Shown in pieces: positions 25,291-39,422 of a DNA stretch of 64,000 nucleotides. Within the stretch, counting starts at the first letter, position 1. Every line of letters begins with the position of its first letter. The notes beneath the pieces are model-generated. The model saw nothing but the letters and a program-made list of their open reading frames with translations. It was not told where the DNA came from and did not search any database. The stretch comes from Neocallimastix lanati (nom. inval.) (lineage: Eukaryota > Neocallimastigomycota > Neocallimastigomycetes > Neocallimastigales > Neocallimastigaceae): NCBI GenBank assembly GCA_016946835.1, contig JACVTC010000048.1:300001-364000 (forward strand), written 5' to 3'. Made by a program: the position numbers and the translations under genes.

Positions 25291-25584
25291 TTTAATGTTA
25301 AATAGAAATATCTAACCTAATTATTATTTATTGAAGTGTTGTATTTCGCCAAAAGTTAAATTTTGTCCAATTGAATTTCGCCAAATTCTTAGTGGCTTAT
25401 AAATTTATGTCATAAAATATCACCACAATTATTGTTCACGCCATATTGTGAATATATGGCTTTTAAAAAATTGTAGAAAAAAGCCACAAATTTATGATAC
25501 AATTAGATATACGCCCCACGTAAGATTACATGTTTGGAAATTTTTGAGAATTGTAATTTTATTTATTTAATTAATTAATTATTA

Positions 25585-25690
25585 TTCATTGAAATTTTAA
25601 TAAAATTAAGTGGCTTAAAACTCAAAATATTTAAGCCATACAACAAAATACAAATTTATGTAATAAAAATTTTCGAAATGACACACCCCC
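25585..25690 (-). repeat. MULE 1 right terminal inverted repeat
   Basis: Reverse complement of 21354-21457; ends CACACCCCC directly before the TSD TATTTTATA. Confidence 0.93.
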
Positions 25691-25799
25691 TATTTTATAT
25701 AATGTAAAATATTATGAGGCGTATTAATGATGTACATCATACATTTACAATTATAACTAATATAGTTAAATTTTATTAATAATAAATATTTATTATTAA

Positions 25800-25930
25800 T
25801 AAAATTTAAATATTGATATTGATATTAATAAAATATAAAGATATTGATATTAATAAAATATAAAGATATTGATATTAATAAAATATAAAGATATTGATAT
25901 TAATAAAATATATTGATATTGATATTAATA
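25800..25930. repeat. 25-bp tandem repeat at the MULE 2 3' end
   Basis: About four units of AAAGATATTGATATTAATA plus a short A/T tail. Confidence 0.85.
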
Positions 25931-25978
25931 TAATTTAAACTATATATATTCTAGTTAATTATTATTATTTATAAATTT

Positions 25979-27386
25979 AGAGCTTGTTTAATTCTAATAA
26001 ACATTTATACCATAAATCAATGATATCATTTTTATCACATTTTTTATCAATTAATTCGGATTTCTTTTTTTTTGTATTTTTTAAATAAATCATTGATTTC
26101 ATCAGTTTTTGTTAATATTCTTTTTTTTTTCAAACTCCTTCAATTTTCCTTTTGAAATTAATGTAAGATAAAGATTCTTCTCTTTTTAAATGATAAATCA
26201 ATTCATAGAAAGAAGGTTTTTTGTAAAACAATTTTTTTAAGTAATTGTTAAAAAATTCTGAAGCATTATTTGTTATGTGGTTTATATCGTTATAATAATT
26301 CCAATATTGAATATCATATTTATATAAATAAGTCTTATTAAAATATTCCAAAAAATTTAAAAAATGGAAATAATTATATATTTGACATATAATTTTAATA
26401 TAATTATAAATATCAAATATATATTCAGGATTTATAAAAGGAAAATTTGTAATAGCTTTATAAAACAAATAAATTTTATGATTACTTTCAACTTCATTAT
26501 AACATAATTTATTTTTTTGAACTTCTAACGATCTTTTATAATGCCATACACAATATTTAATAGTAATATTAGGAAATATTTTAATGGCAGCATTGGATAT
26601 ACCTTTTTCAAAATCACAATGCAAAATTTTTGGTGTAACTATAATATTATTATTATATTTACTTGCATTCTTTTTTAATTCTTCAAATGGCAGTTCATAG
26701 GTTGCTTTTTCTTTATTATTTAATATAGATAGTAATGTAGTGTAAAAACTTTTTATTTCTGGAGCATATATTCTTGTTATAAACACTTGATAATCAAATA
26801 TTGGTGCAATATAAAATGTACCATCAGCAAACATATTTTCGTTGTATTTAATAAATGATTCTGTTTTGAATGGTGATTGAAAAATTATAATATTAGAATT
26901 TTTGAATATCATAAAATTTTCATCTCTTTCGTTTATATAATATTCAGATTCATCTGGAATTTCAATAAATTTTGATAAATCAGGAGGTAGTTGTTTTTTT
27001 ATATATCTTGATATTTGAGACTTAATTGAATTATATTCAGGGCATATCAATCCAATTTCTTCAGATATTTCATTATATATATGTTTTGGATTTATATCAA
27101 ATGGGATTGAGGTTTTTCTAATTTCATTTTTCATTTCATGTTTTACTATTGATACAGATGCATCATATTCTTTTCCTGGATGAGTATGTTTGTTTTCATA
27201 TTTTATTACTTTATTATTATCATTTAGAATAATGTATGATTTATATTTTTTAACGGTTTTATATTCAGTACATTTGAATACTTTTGTACTATTCGTTATA
27301 TACCATAAATTAAATTTATATTTTTGGTTTACAATGATTTGGTTTTTTTCTTTATTAGTTTCACTTATTTCTAATTGATCATCCAT
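25979..27386 (-). pseudogene. MULE 2 transposase, C-terminal frameshift
   Basis: 418 codons run 27386 to 26130: FLYWCH-like finger (FKCTEYKTVKKY, where the second Cys of the MULE 3 copy, YRCTEYKTLNKC, is Tyr), first Asp in FADGTF, second in HCDFEKGISNA, CVWHYKR, and Glu in NNASEFFNNYL. After RKIEGV the frame ends at TGA, just before a run of A. The normal C-terminus (KTDEINDLF ... WYKCLLELN) continues in another frame to about 25979. Catalytic residues are intact, but the C-terminal 50 or so residues are lost. Confidence 0.86.
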
Positions 27387-27399
27387 TTATTATAAATAT

Positions 27400-27706
27400 T
27401 TTAAATTAAAAGTTTTATTTTTAATTTTTTTTTTAATCTATTTTTTTTATATTATATTTTTATTCTTTTTTTTTTTTTTTTTTTTTTTTATTTTAAATTA
27501 AAAGTTTTATTTTTTAATTTTTTTGTTTTAATCTATATTTTTTATCTTATATTTTTATTTTTTTTTATTTTTTATTTTACTTTATTATTTATTTTTTTTT
27601 ATTTTTATTTTACTTTATTATTTATTTTTTTTTATTTTTATTTTACTTTATTATTTATTTTTTTTTATTTTTATTTTAATCTATTTTTTTTATATTATAT
27701 TTTTAT

Positions 27707-27753
<47 letters not shown>

Positions 27754-27960
27754 TTTATTTTATTTTATTTTATTTTATTTTAAATTAAAAGTTTTATTTT
27801 TTAATTTTTTTGTTTTAATCTATATTTTTTATCTTATTTTTATTTTATTTTATTTTTTTTATTTTACTTATTTATTTTTTTTTATTTTTATTTTACTTTA
27901 TAATTAAAAATTTAACCCTATCTTATTCATTTATTTTTATAAGCCACGTTGTAATACATG
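27400..27960. repeat. Low-complexity T-rich tract inside MULE 2
   Basis: Repeated TTTTATTTTACTTTATTATTT and ATTTTAAATTAAAAGTTTTATTTTT segments plus long T runs (27698-27751). It lies between transposase start and the right terminus. No gene. Confidence 0.85.
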
Positions 27961-28022
27961 AATAAATGATTAAACATAAATTATGTCGAAATGCAATGCT
28001 CCTGTCGAAATGCTTCACATCC

Positions 28023-31029
<3,007 letters not shown>

Positions 31030-31034
<5 letters not shown>

Positions 31035-31769
31035 AAAAAAGAATATTAACAAAAGCTGATGAAATCAATGATTTCATTAAAAAATACAAAAAAAAGGGAA
31101 TCCGATTAATTGATAAAAAATGTGAAAAAATGATATCATTGATTTATGGTATAAATGTTTAATAGAATTAAATACACTCTAAATATATGAATAATAATTA
31201 ACTAGAATATATATAGTTTAAATTATATTTATATCAATATCAATATATTTTATTAATATCAATATCAAAATATTTTATTAATATCAATATCAAAATATTT
31301 CATTAATATCTATATCAAAATATTTTATTAATATCAATATCAATATTTAAATTTTATTAATAATAAATATTTAATATTATAATAAATTTTATTTTATTAT
31401 TTAATTAATTTAATAATAAAATATATAATTTTATTTATTTTATTTGAATAAAATAAAATGGAAAGGTTTTATTATTAAAATATTTAATAATAAAATATAA
31501 TAATAAAATAAAATTAAAAAAAAAATAAAAATAAAATAAAATTCTCAACAGAAAACTTATTTATTCTTTTTTTGTTTTTATTTTATTTTTTTAATGCTAA
31601 AATACATTTATTCTTTTATTTATTCTTTTTTTTGTTTTTATTTTATTTTTTTAATGCTAAAAAACAATAAATAAAAATATACGTTGAAAATAGTGGCGTA
31701 TTACATATATTATACACATTGTACAAAATTTTATGATGATTATACATAAATTATGTCGAAATGCTTCAC
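31030..31769 (+). mobile_element. MULE 2-type 3' end fragment
   Basis: Bases 31030-31165 match, inverted, the transposase C-terminal codons of MULE 2 (ATCATTGATTTATGGTATAA and surroundings). The GATATTGATATTAAT-type repeats and a terminus ending CGAAATGCTTCAC at 31769 follow. The element end is cut by MULE 3, and it is fused to broken copia RT on the left. Confidence 0.85.
31168..31769 (+). repeat. 602-bp direct repeat, left copy
   Basis: Near identical, without gaps, to 37507-38108 (one difference noticed by eye). It directly abuts the left end of MULE 3. Confidence 0.93.
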
Positions 31770-32289
31770 GGGGGTGGTGCGTTTCGGAATGTGGCTTTAA
31801 ATATTTTTACATAAATTTTCATTTCGGAATGTGGCTTATATTATTTTTTTTATAAATTTTTATTTATGAATATAATATTTAAATATTAAAATAAAATGGC
31901 ACATATAATTTCTTTGAAAAAATAATTATTAAAAATATTTAAAATGTGATATATTTCAAAAAAAATAATGATTTACATTCGCCATATTCTGAAAATTTTT
32001 ATTTATTTATTAATTTATTCATTTAATTATTTAATAATAATATTTAATAATATTTCTTTTTATACTATTTTCTAATTATAAAGTTTGTTTATTATATGGA
32101 AATATAATAATTTACATTAATTTAAAATACTGTAAAAATTATAATAAAATTCATGTTAATATATATGAATATGCTATATCATTTATTTATTATATAATTT
32201 ATTTGTTGCTAAATTCAGTTTTTATATTAATTTCATATCAATATCTTATTTATTTTATTTTATCATATTATATATTATTATTTCACTGC

Positions 32290-33180
32290 ATATTTATTTT
32301 ATTTTATTTTATTTTATTTTATTTCGATTGATACTTGCAATTTATTATAATTCACATATTTATTTTATTTTATTAGTACTTGTATTTTTATTATAATTCA
32401 AATATTTATTTTGTTTTATTTTATTTTATTTTTATTAATACTTGTATTTTTATTATAATTCAAATAATTTTTTTATTTTATTTTATTTTATTTTATTTTA
32501 TTTTATTTTTATTAATACTTTATTCCTTTATATTACTTCTCTATTTTATTTTATTTTATTTTATTTTATTTTATTTTATTTTATTTTATTTTATTTTATT
32601 TTATTTTATTTTATTTTATTTTATTTTATTTTATTTTATTTTATTTTATTTTATTTTATTTTATTTTATTTTATTTTATTTTATTTTATTTTATTTTATT
32701 TTATTTTATTTTATTAAATCTGTACTTTATATTCATATTTCTACTATTTATTTTATTTTATTTTATTTTATTTTATTTTATTTTATTTTATTTTATTTTA
32801 TTTTATTTTATTTTATTTTATTTTATTTTATTTTATTTTATTTTATTTTATTTTATTTTATTTTATTTTATTTTATTTTATTTTATTTTATTTTATTTTA
32901 TTTTATTTTATTTTTATTAATACTTTATTCCTTTATATTACTTCACTATTTATTTTATTTTATTTCTTTTATTTTATTTTATTTTATTTTATTTTTATTA
33001 ATACTTTATTCTTTAATATTACTTCACTATTTATTTTATTTTATTTCTTTTATTTTATTTTATTTTATTTTATTTTATTTTATTTTATTTCTTTTCTTTT
33101 CTTTTATTTTATTTTATTTTATTTTATTTTATTTTATTTTATTTTATTTTATTTTATTTTATTTTATTTTATTTTATTTT
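32290..33180. repeat. TTTTA pentanucleotide satellite in MULE 3
   Basis: Long TTTTA arrays interrupted by a spacer (ATTAATACTTTATTCCTTTA ... CTTCACTATTT) that is the reverse complement of the spacer in MULE 4 (38505, 38785, 38945). The long Phe/Leu/Tyr/Ile open frame here is an artefact of the repeat. Confidence 0.95.
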
Positions 33181-34240
33181 ATTCAATCTGTACTTCATAT
33201 TTATATTTCAATATTTATTCATTTTATTTTATTTTACTTTATATTATTTTATTTTATTTTATTTTATTTTATTTTATTTTATTTTATTTTATTTTATTTT
33301 ATTCAATCTGTACTTCATATTTATATTTCAACTATTTATTTTATTTTATTCATTCTGTATTTCATATTTATATTTCAACTATTTATTTTATTTTATTCAA
33401 TCTGTACTTTATATTTATATTTCAACTATTAATTTTATTTTATTCATCCTGTACTTTATATTTATATTTCAACTATTTATTTTATTTTATTCAATCTGTA
33501 CTTCATATTTTTATTTCAACTATTTATTTTATTTTATTTTATTCAATCTGTACTTTATATTTATATTTCAACTATTAATTTTATTTTATTCATCCTGTAC
33601 TTTATATTTATATTTCAACTATTTATTTTATTTTATTCATTCTGTACTTCATATTTATATTTCAACTATTTATTTTATTTTATTCAATCTGTACTTTATA
33701 TTTATATTTCAACTATTTATTTTATTTTATTCATTCTGTACTTCATATTTATATTTCAACTATTTATTTTATTTTATTCAATCTGTACTTTATATTTATA
33801 TTTCAACTATTTATTTTATTTTATTCATCCTGTACTTTATATTTATATTTCAACTATTTATTTTATTTTATTCATTCTGTACTTCATATTTATATTTCAA
33901 CTATTTATTTTATTTTATTCAATCTGTACTTTATATTTATATTTCAACTATTTATTTTATTTTATTCATTCTGTACTTCATATTTATATTTCAACTATTT
34001 ATATTATTTTTATTTTATTTTATTTTATTTTATTTTATTTTATTCAATCTGTACTTCATATTTTTATTTCAACTATATATTTTATTTTATTTTATTCAAT
34101 CTGTACTTCATATTTATATTTCAACTATTTATTTTATTTTATTCATTCTGTACTTCATATTTATATTTCAACTATTTATTTTATTTTATTCAATTTGTAC
34201 TTTATATTTATATTTCAACTATTTATTTTATTTTATTTTA
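33181..34240. repeat. 48-bp satellite in MULE 3
   Basis: About 20 units of 47-52 bp containing TTCAATCTGTACTTTATATT and TTATATTTCAACTATTT. Two alternating variants differ at CAATCTG versus CATTCTG/CATCCTG, suggesting higher-order amplification. The core is the reverse complement of the MULE 1 spacer. Confidence 0.92.
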
Positions 34241-35100
34241 TTTTATATACTTATACTTCTATATTATTACATTCTATATTTTTTTCATTTTATTTTTAAA
34301 TATTCTTTTTAAAATTCTTATTTCCTTTTTAATATTTTTTTATCTAATATTTTAAATAAATTTTATATAATACGAAAATCTTTTTTACTCAGGAGCATTA
34401 TATTTAACTTGATAAGGAAAGATTATTTGAAAATTTAATTATAAATATTAAATTAAAACTTTTTTTTAGTAATAGTAATAATAACAATAACATTTTTAAA
34501 CATAAATTTCTATTAAATAATAAATAAATTATTTTAGATATTTATATTATACAAATCTAATAAACTAACAAAAAGAGCATTACTATTTTTACAAATAGTA
34601 AAGTTTTTTTAGAAAGCCTGATAGAAATAATTTAAAATATTAATTATTTTCTTTTATAAGTATTATAATACTTAAATATCATTATATATATTTAAAATGT
34701 ATATTTGAATATTTATTAAAAATATGAAATATACATTAAATATATTTTTAAAAAATATATTAATTTAATAATTGGTTTATTTTATAAAAATTATTTATTT
34801 ATTTATTAATTTACTACAATATAAAATAAAAATAATGAGAAATGCAATACATTCATATTTTTAATATTTTATAATACTAATATATAATAATAAAGACATC
34901 TTTTAATTTTATTTAATAATATTTAATTAAGTAAAAAATATTTAAAATAAATTTATAAAAAAAATTTTTTTTTAATATTTTTAAGCTAACCCTATCAATA
35001 AATATTAAATAAATTTAAATATTGAATTTCTTATTAAATAAAAAAATTTAATTTTCAATTAATTGTAATTATGATTTTGAAAGGATTTTAATAATTATTT
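34241..35100. other. AT-rich part of MULE 3 after the transposase
   Basis: No gene seen in these 860 bases. They lie between the satellite and the transposase stop codon and include the transposase 3' UTR. Confidence 0.6.
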
Positions 35101-36552
35101 TTATTTTGTTTTATTAAAATTAATGATTTCATTATTCAATCTAATTAAACAATTAAACCAATTTTCGATGATATCATTTTTACTACATCCAATATTTTTT
35201 AATTCGGCTTCCATATTTTTATAATATTCAACTAAAATATTAATGTCATCGACCCTTTCTGATATTCTGCTCTTTTTTCTCCAAATTCCTTTAATTCTCA
35301 TATGGTAATCATAGTAAGATTTGGATTCTTCAAATTGTATTGTATATATTAATTTATAAAATGAAGGCTTTTTTACAAATAAATTTTTTAAATAACTGTT
35401 ATAAGATTCTGAAGCATTATTTGTTATGTGGTCTATATCATTGTAATAATTCCAATATTTTATATTATAGATATTTAGAAATGTTTTCTCAAAATAATCT
35501 AAAAAATTCAAAAATTGGGAACAGGTAGATTTATATCTCATGCATGTATTTTTAATTTTATTAAAAATATCAGGTATGTATTCAATATTAATAAAACATA
35601 AATTAGAAATCGCTTTATAATAAGTATTTAAAATATTATGATCTTTCACTTCCTTGTAACATAATTTATTTTTTTTTGTCATTAATAATCTTTTATAATG
35701 CCAAAAACAATATTTAATATTTATATTGGGAAAAATATTTTCCACTGCATTAGATATTCCTTTTTCAAAATCACAATGAAAAATTTTTTCTGAGAAATTA
35801 ATATTTGCATTATATTTAATTATATTTTTTTTAATTTCATTAAATAATATTTCGTAAGTTGTTTGTTCTTTGTTTTTTAATATTGACATGGAAGTAGTGT
35901 AAAAACAATTTAATTCTGTAACATAAGTTCTGGTAATGAATACTTGATAACTATTAGTTGGAGCTATTAAAAATGTACCATCAGCAAATATATGTTTATT
36001 CTCCATAAATAATTTTGCTTGGAATGGTGATTGAAAAATTATTATATTAGAATTTTTGAATATCATAAAGTATTCACCTCTTATTGTTTTATAATATTCA
36101 GATACATTAGGAACTTCATCAAATGTTTTTACATTAGGAAATAATTGTTTGTTTTTATATCTTGTTATTTGGGATTTAATTGTTTTATATTCAGGGCATA
36201 TATATCCTATTTCTTGAGAAATTTTATCAAATATGCGTTTTGATTTTATATCAGAAGGAATCAAACTTTTTTTTATTTCATCTTTAATTTTATGTTTTAT
36301 TAATGATTTGGATGCATTAATTTCATTACCAGGATGATTATGTGAAGAATCATAATTTAAAACCTCTTTATTATCATTTAAAATAATAAAAGACTTACAT
36401 TTATTTAATGTTTTATATTCTGTACATCTATATATTTTTGTATTATCTTTTTTTAATTTTGAAAAATTATATTTAAATTTTCGATCTATAATTATTTGCT
36501 CTTTTCCTCGATTTGTTTCACTTATATCAATTTTTAGATTTCCCTCCATCAA
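35101..36552 (-). CDS. MULE transposase with FLYWCH zinc finger, full length
   Basis: Predicted to excise and insert MULE elements. 483 residues without interruption. N-terminal FLYWCH-like finger: YRCTEYKTLNKC with Cys43 and Cys52, His71 and His73 in HNH. MULE core: Asp191 in FADGTF, Asp261 in FHCDFEKG, Cys282/His285 in CFWHYKR, Glu382 in NNASESYNSYL, so the DDE triad and the C-x2-H motif are complete. The C-terminal helical part ends WFNCLIRLN. The start at ATG 36552 gives MMEGNLKIDISETN, matching the paralogues in MULE 1 and 2 one Met in. It is the only uninterrupted transposase of the four here, so it is the candidate autonomous source. Expression cannot be judged. Confidence 0.9.
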   Translation of the reverse strand: MMEGNLKIDISETNRGKEQIIIDRKFKYNFSKLKKDNTKIYRCTEYKTLNKCKSFIILNDNKEVLNYDSSHNHPGNEINASKSLIKHKIKDEIKKSLIPSDIKSKRIFDKISQEIGYICPEYKTIKSQITRYKNKQLFPNVKTFDEVPNVSEYYKTIRGEYFMIFKNSNIIIFQSPFQAKLFMENKHIFADGTFLIAPTNSYQVFITRTYVTELNCFYTTSMSILKNKEQTTYEILFNEIKKNIIKYNANINFSEKIFHCDFEKGISNAVENIFPNINIKYCFWHYKRLLMTKKNKLCYKEVKDHNILNTYYKAISNLCFINIEYIPDIFNKIKNTCMRYKSTCSQFLNFLDYFEKTFLNIYNIKYWNYYNDIDHITNNASESYNSYLKNLFVKKPSFYKLIYTIQFEESKSYYDYHMRIKGIWRKKSRISERVDDINILVEYYKNMEAELKNIGCSKNDIIENWFNCLIRLNNEIINFNKTK

Positions 36553-36635
36553 AATTTTTAATATAAATATTAATAAATATGAAAATATTTATTTTTTATT
36601 TTTTATTTAATATGTATTTTCAATTTTTTTTAAAA

Positions 36636-37200
36636 ATTACAATTATAAATATAAAAATATTTTATTTTATTTCAAGAAAATTATTAAAAAAATATTTATC
36701 TTTTTTTTTTTATTTTATTTTTTCATTATAAAATAAAATATTTATTTAATTATTATTTATTTATATAATAAAAAATTACAGTTATAAATATAAATAAATA
36801 TGAAAATATTTTATTTTATTTCAAGAAAATTACTAATAAAATATTTTATTTCAAGAAAATTACTAAAAAAATATTTATCTTTTCTTTTTTTTATTTTATT
36901 TTTTCATTATAAAATAAAATATTTATTTAATTATTATTTATTTATATAATAAAAAATTACAGTTATAAATATAAATAAATATGAAAATATTTTATTTTAT
37001 TTCAAGAAAATTACTAATAAAATATTTTATTTCAAGAAAATTACTAAAAAAATATTTATCTTTTCTTTTTTTTATTTTATTTTTTTATTATAAAAAAAAA
37101 TATTTATTTAATTATTATTTATTTATTTATTTATTTATTTATATAATAAAAAATTACAGTTATAAATATAAATAAAAATGAAAATATTTTATTTTATTTT
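36636..37200. repeat. 181-bp tandem repeat upstream of the MULE 3 transposase
   Basis: About three units starting ACAGTTATAAATATAAATAA at 36778, 36959 and 37156, with an older partial unit at 36636. Each holds TTTCAAGAAAATTACTAA twice. Position suggests the 5' region of the transposase gene. Confidence 0.85.
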
Positions 37201-37506
37201 TTTTGTATTTTATTTTTTTAATCTTTTTTATTTTTTTTATTTTTTTTTTATTTTTAATTTTTTTTATTTTTTTATTTTTTTTATTTTTTTATTTTTTTAT
37301 TTTTTTTATTTTTTTATTTTTTTATATTTTTATTTTTTATTATCAAATATATATTAAATTATGAAATTATTATAAAATAAAATATTTATTTAATTATTAT
37401 TTAATTATTTATTTATATAAAAAATTTTATATATAATACGCCATCTCAAAAAGCATGTGGCTTATATCTATTCACGTGCGGTTCCGAAACGCGCTCTCCC
37501 CATTAT

Positions 37507-38108
37507 ATAAATACACTCTAAATATATGAATAATAATTAACTAGAATATATATAGTTTAAATTATATTTATATCAATATCAATATATTTTATTAATATCA
37601 ATATCAAAATATTTTATTAATATCAATATCAAAATATTTCATTAATATCAATATCAAAATATTTTATTAATATCAATATCAATATTTAAATTTTATTAAT
37701 AATAAATATTTAATATTATAATAAATTTTATTTTATTATTTAATTAATTTAATAATAAAATATATAATTTTATTTATTTTATTTGAATAAAATAAAATGG
37801 AAAGGTTTTATTATTAAAATATTTAATAATAAAATATAATAATAAAATAAAATTAAAAAAAAAATAAAAATAAAATAAAATTCTCAACAGAAAACTTATT
37901 TATTCTTTTTTTGTTTTTATTTTATTTTTTTAATGCTAAAATACATTTATTCTTTTATTTATTCTTTTTTTTGTTTTTATTTTATTTTTTTAATGCTAAA
38001 AAACAATAAATAAAAATATACGTTGAAAATAGTGGCGTATTACATATATTATACACATTGTACAAAATTTTATGATGATTATACATAAATTATGTCGAAA
38101 TGCTTCAC
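37507..38108 (+). repeat. 602-bp direct repeat, right copy
   Basis: Same length as 31168-31769 with no gaps. It starts five bases after the right end of MULE 3 and ends CGAAATGCTTCAC. Here the sequence continues ATTC, completing a GAATGTGAAGC-type MULE terminus at about 38112. Confidence 0.93.
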
Positions 38109-38399
38109 ATTCTAACATAAAATTTATGTTATAAATTTTATGTTTACATTAATTTTATGTATTTTTAGAGAATTTATGATTTTACATAAATTTATCTTAT
38201 ATCACGTTATTTCTGGATCGAATGTGGTTCATTTCGCCAATTTTTATAATACAAATTTTCAATACGCCATTTATTTTTAATGGCTTGTAAAATTTTTTGT
38301 TAACGCCATAAAAAATTTTAATACAATTATATGTAAAAAAAATAAATGTATAAATAAATAAACAAACAAATAAATAAATAAAGAATGTAATAAATATAT

Positions 38400-39262
38400 A
38401 AAATAAAATAAAATAAAATAAAATAAATAGTAGAAATATGAATAAAAAGTACAGATTGAATAAAATAAAATAAAATAAAATAAAATAAAATAAAATAAAT
38501 AGTGAAGTAATATAAAGGAATAAAGTATTAATAAAAATAAAATAAAATAAAATAAAATAAAATAAAATAAAATAAAATAAAATAAAATAAAATAAAATAA
38601 AATAAAATAAAATAAAATAAAATAAAATAAAATAAAATAAAATAAAATAAAATAAAATAAAATAAAATAAAATAAAATAAAATAAAATAAAATAAAATAA
38701 AATAAAATAAAATAAAATAAAATAAAATAAAATAAAATAAAATAAAATAAAATAAAATAAAATAAAATAAAATAAAATAAATAGTGAAGTAATATAAAGG
38801 AATAAAGTATTAATAAAAATAAAATAAAATAAAATAAAATAAAATAAAATAAAATAAAATAAAATAAAATAAAATAAAATAAAATAAAATAAAATAAAAT
38901 AAAATAAAATAAAATAAAATAAAATAAAATAAAATAAAATAAATAGTGAAGTAATATAAAGGAATAAAGTATTAATAAAAATAAAATAAAATAAAATAAA
39001 ATAAAATAAAATAAAATAAAATAAAATAAAATAAAATAAAATAAAATAAAATAAAATAAAATAAAATAAAATAAAATAAAATAAAATAAAATAAAATAAA
39101 ATAAATAAAATAAAATAAAATAAAATAAAATAAAATAAAATAAAATAAAATAAAATAAAATAAAATAAAATAAAATAAAATAAAATAAAATAAAATAAAA
39201 TAAAATAAAATAAAATAAAATAAAATAAAATAAAATAAAATAAAATAAAATAAAATAAAATA
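38400..39262. repeat. AAAAT satellite in MULE 4
   Basis: Long AAAAT arrays with a recurring spacer AGTGAAGTAATATAAAGGAA ... at about 38505, 38785 and 38945. This is the inverse of the MULE 3 array. Confidence 0.95.
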
Positions 39263-39422
39263 TACTTGTATTTATATTATTGCATTCTTTATTTATTTAT
39301 TTATTTTTTTTTTTTTACAAACAATTGAAAAACTAATTTTTCAAAATTAGTAAGAATAATATTGGATAATTAATATAAAAATTTTAATTATATAATTAAA
39401 AAATATTTATAAAAATATAGAA

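Larger units (their letters stand above)
21354..25690 (-). mobile_element. MULE 1, complete Mutator-like transposon with 9-bp TSD
   Basis: Ends are inverted repeats of about 105 bp (21354-21457 and 25585-25690), starting GGGG(G)TGTG and sharing CATTTCGAAAATTTTTATTA. The element is flanked by a perfect 9-bp direct repeat TATTTTATA (21345-21353 and 25691-25699), the target duplication expected of Mutator elements. It contains a frameshifted transposase gene on the minus strand, a pentanucleotide satellite on the left and a minisatellite on the right. Length 4337 bp. Confidence 0.92.
25700..28022 (-). mobile_element. MULE 2, decayed Mutator-like element
   Basis: Contains a MULE transposase on the minus strand, 3' subterminal GATATTGATATTAAT repeats, and a right terminus at about 28022 reading inward GGATGTGAAGCATTTCG. 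That resembles the GGGGTGTGCATTTCG end of MULE 1. The terminus has a 19-bp internal duplication (27990-28010). The left end is not resolved; MULE 1 sits directly beside it. The exact left border is uncertain. Confidence 0.65.
31770..37501 (-). mobile_element. MULE 3, with full-length transposase
   Basis: Left end reads GGGGGTGGTGCGTTTCGGAA. The right end, inverted, reads GGGGAGAGCGCGTTTCGGAA, and an AAGCCACAT-like stretch lies inside each. The interior holds about 2 kb of TTTTA and 48-bp satellites (32290-34240), an intact transposase gene (35101-36552) and tandem 181-bp repeats (36636-37200). No 9-bp duplication is visible. Instead, 602-bp direct repeats flank the element. Confidence 0.82.

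Noticed and set aside
32380-33432. 350-codon open frame of Phe, Leu, Tyr, Ile
   Set aside because: It is a translation of the TTTTA pentanucleotide satellite inside MULE 3.
31168-38108. Reading the 602-bp direct repeats as LTRs of a retrotransposon
   Set aside because: They lack TG...CA ends, begin inside a MULE 3' region, and the interior is a MULE with its own terminal repeats and no retroelement genes.
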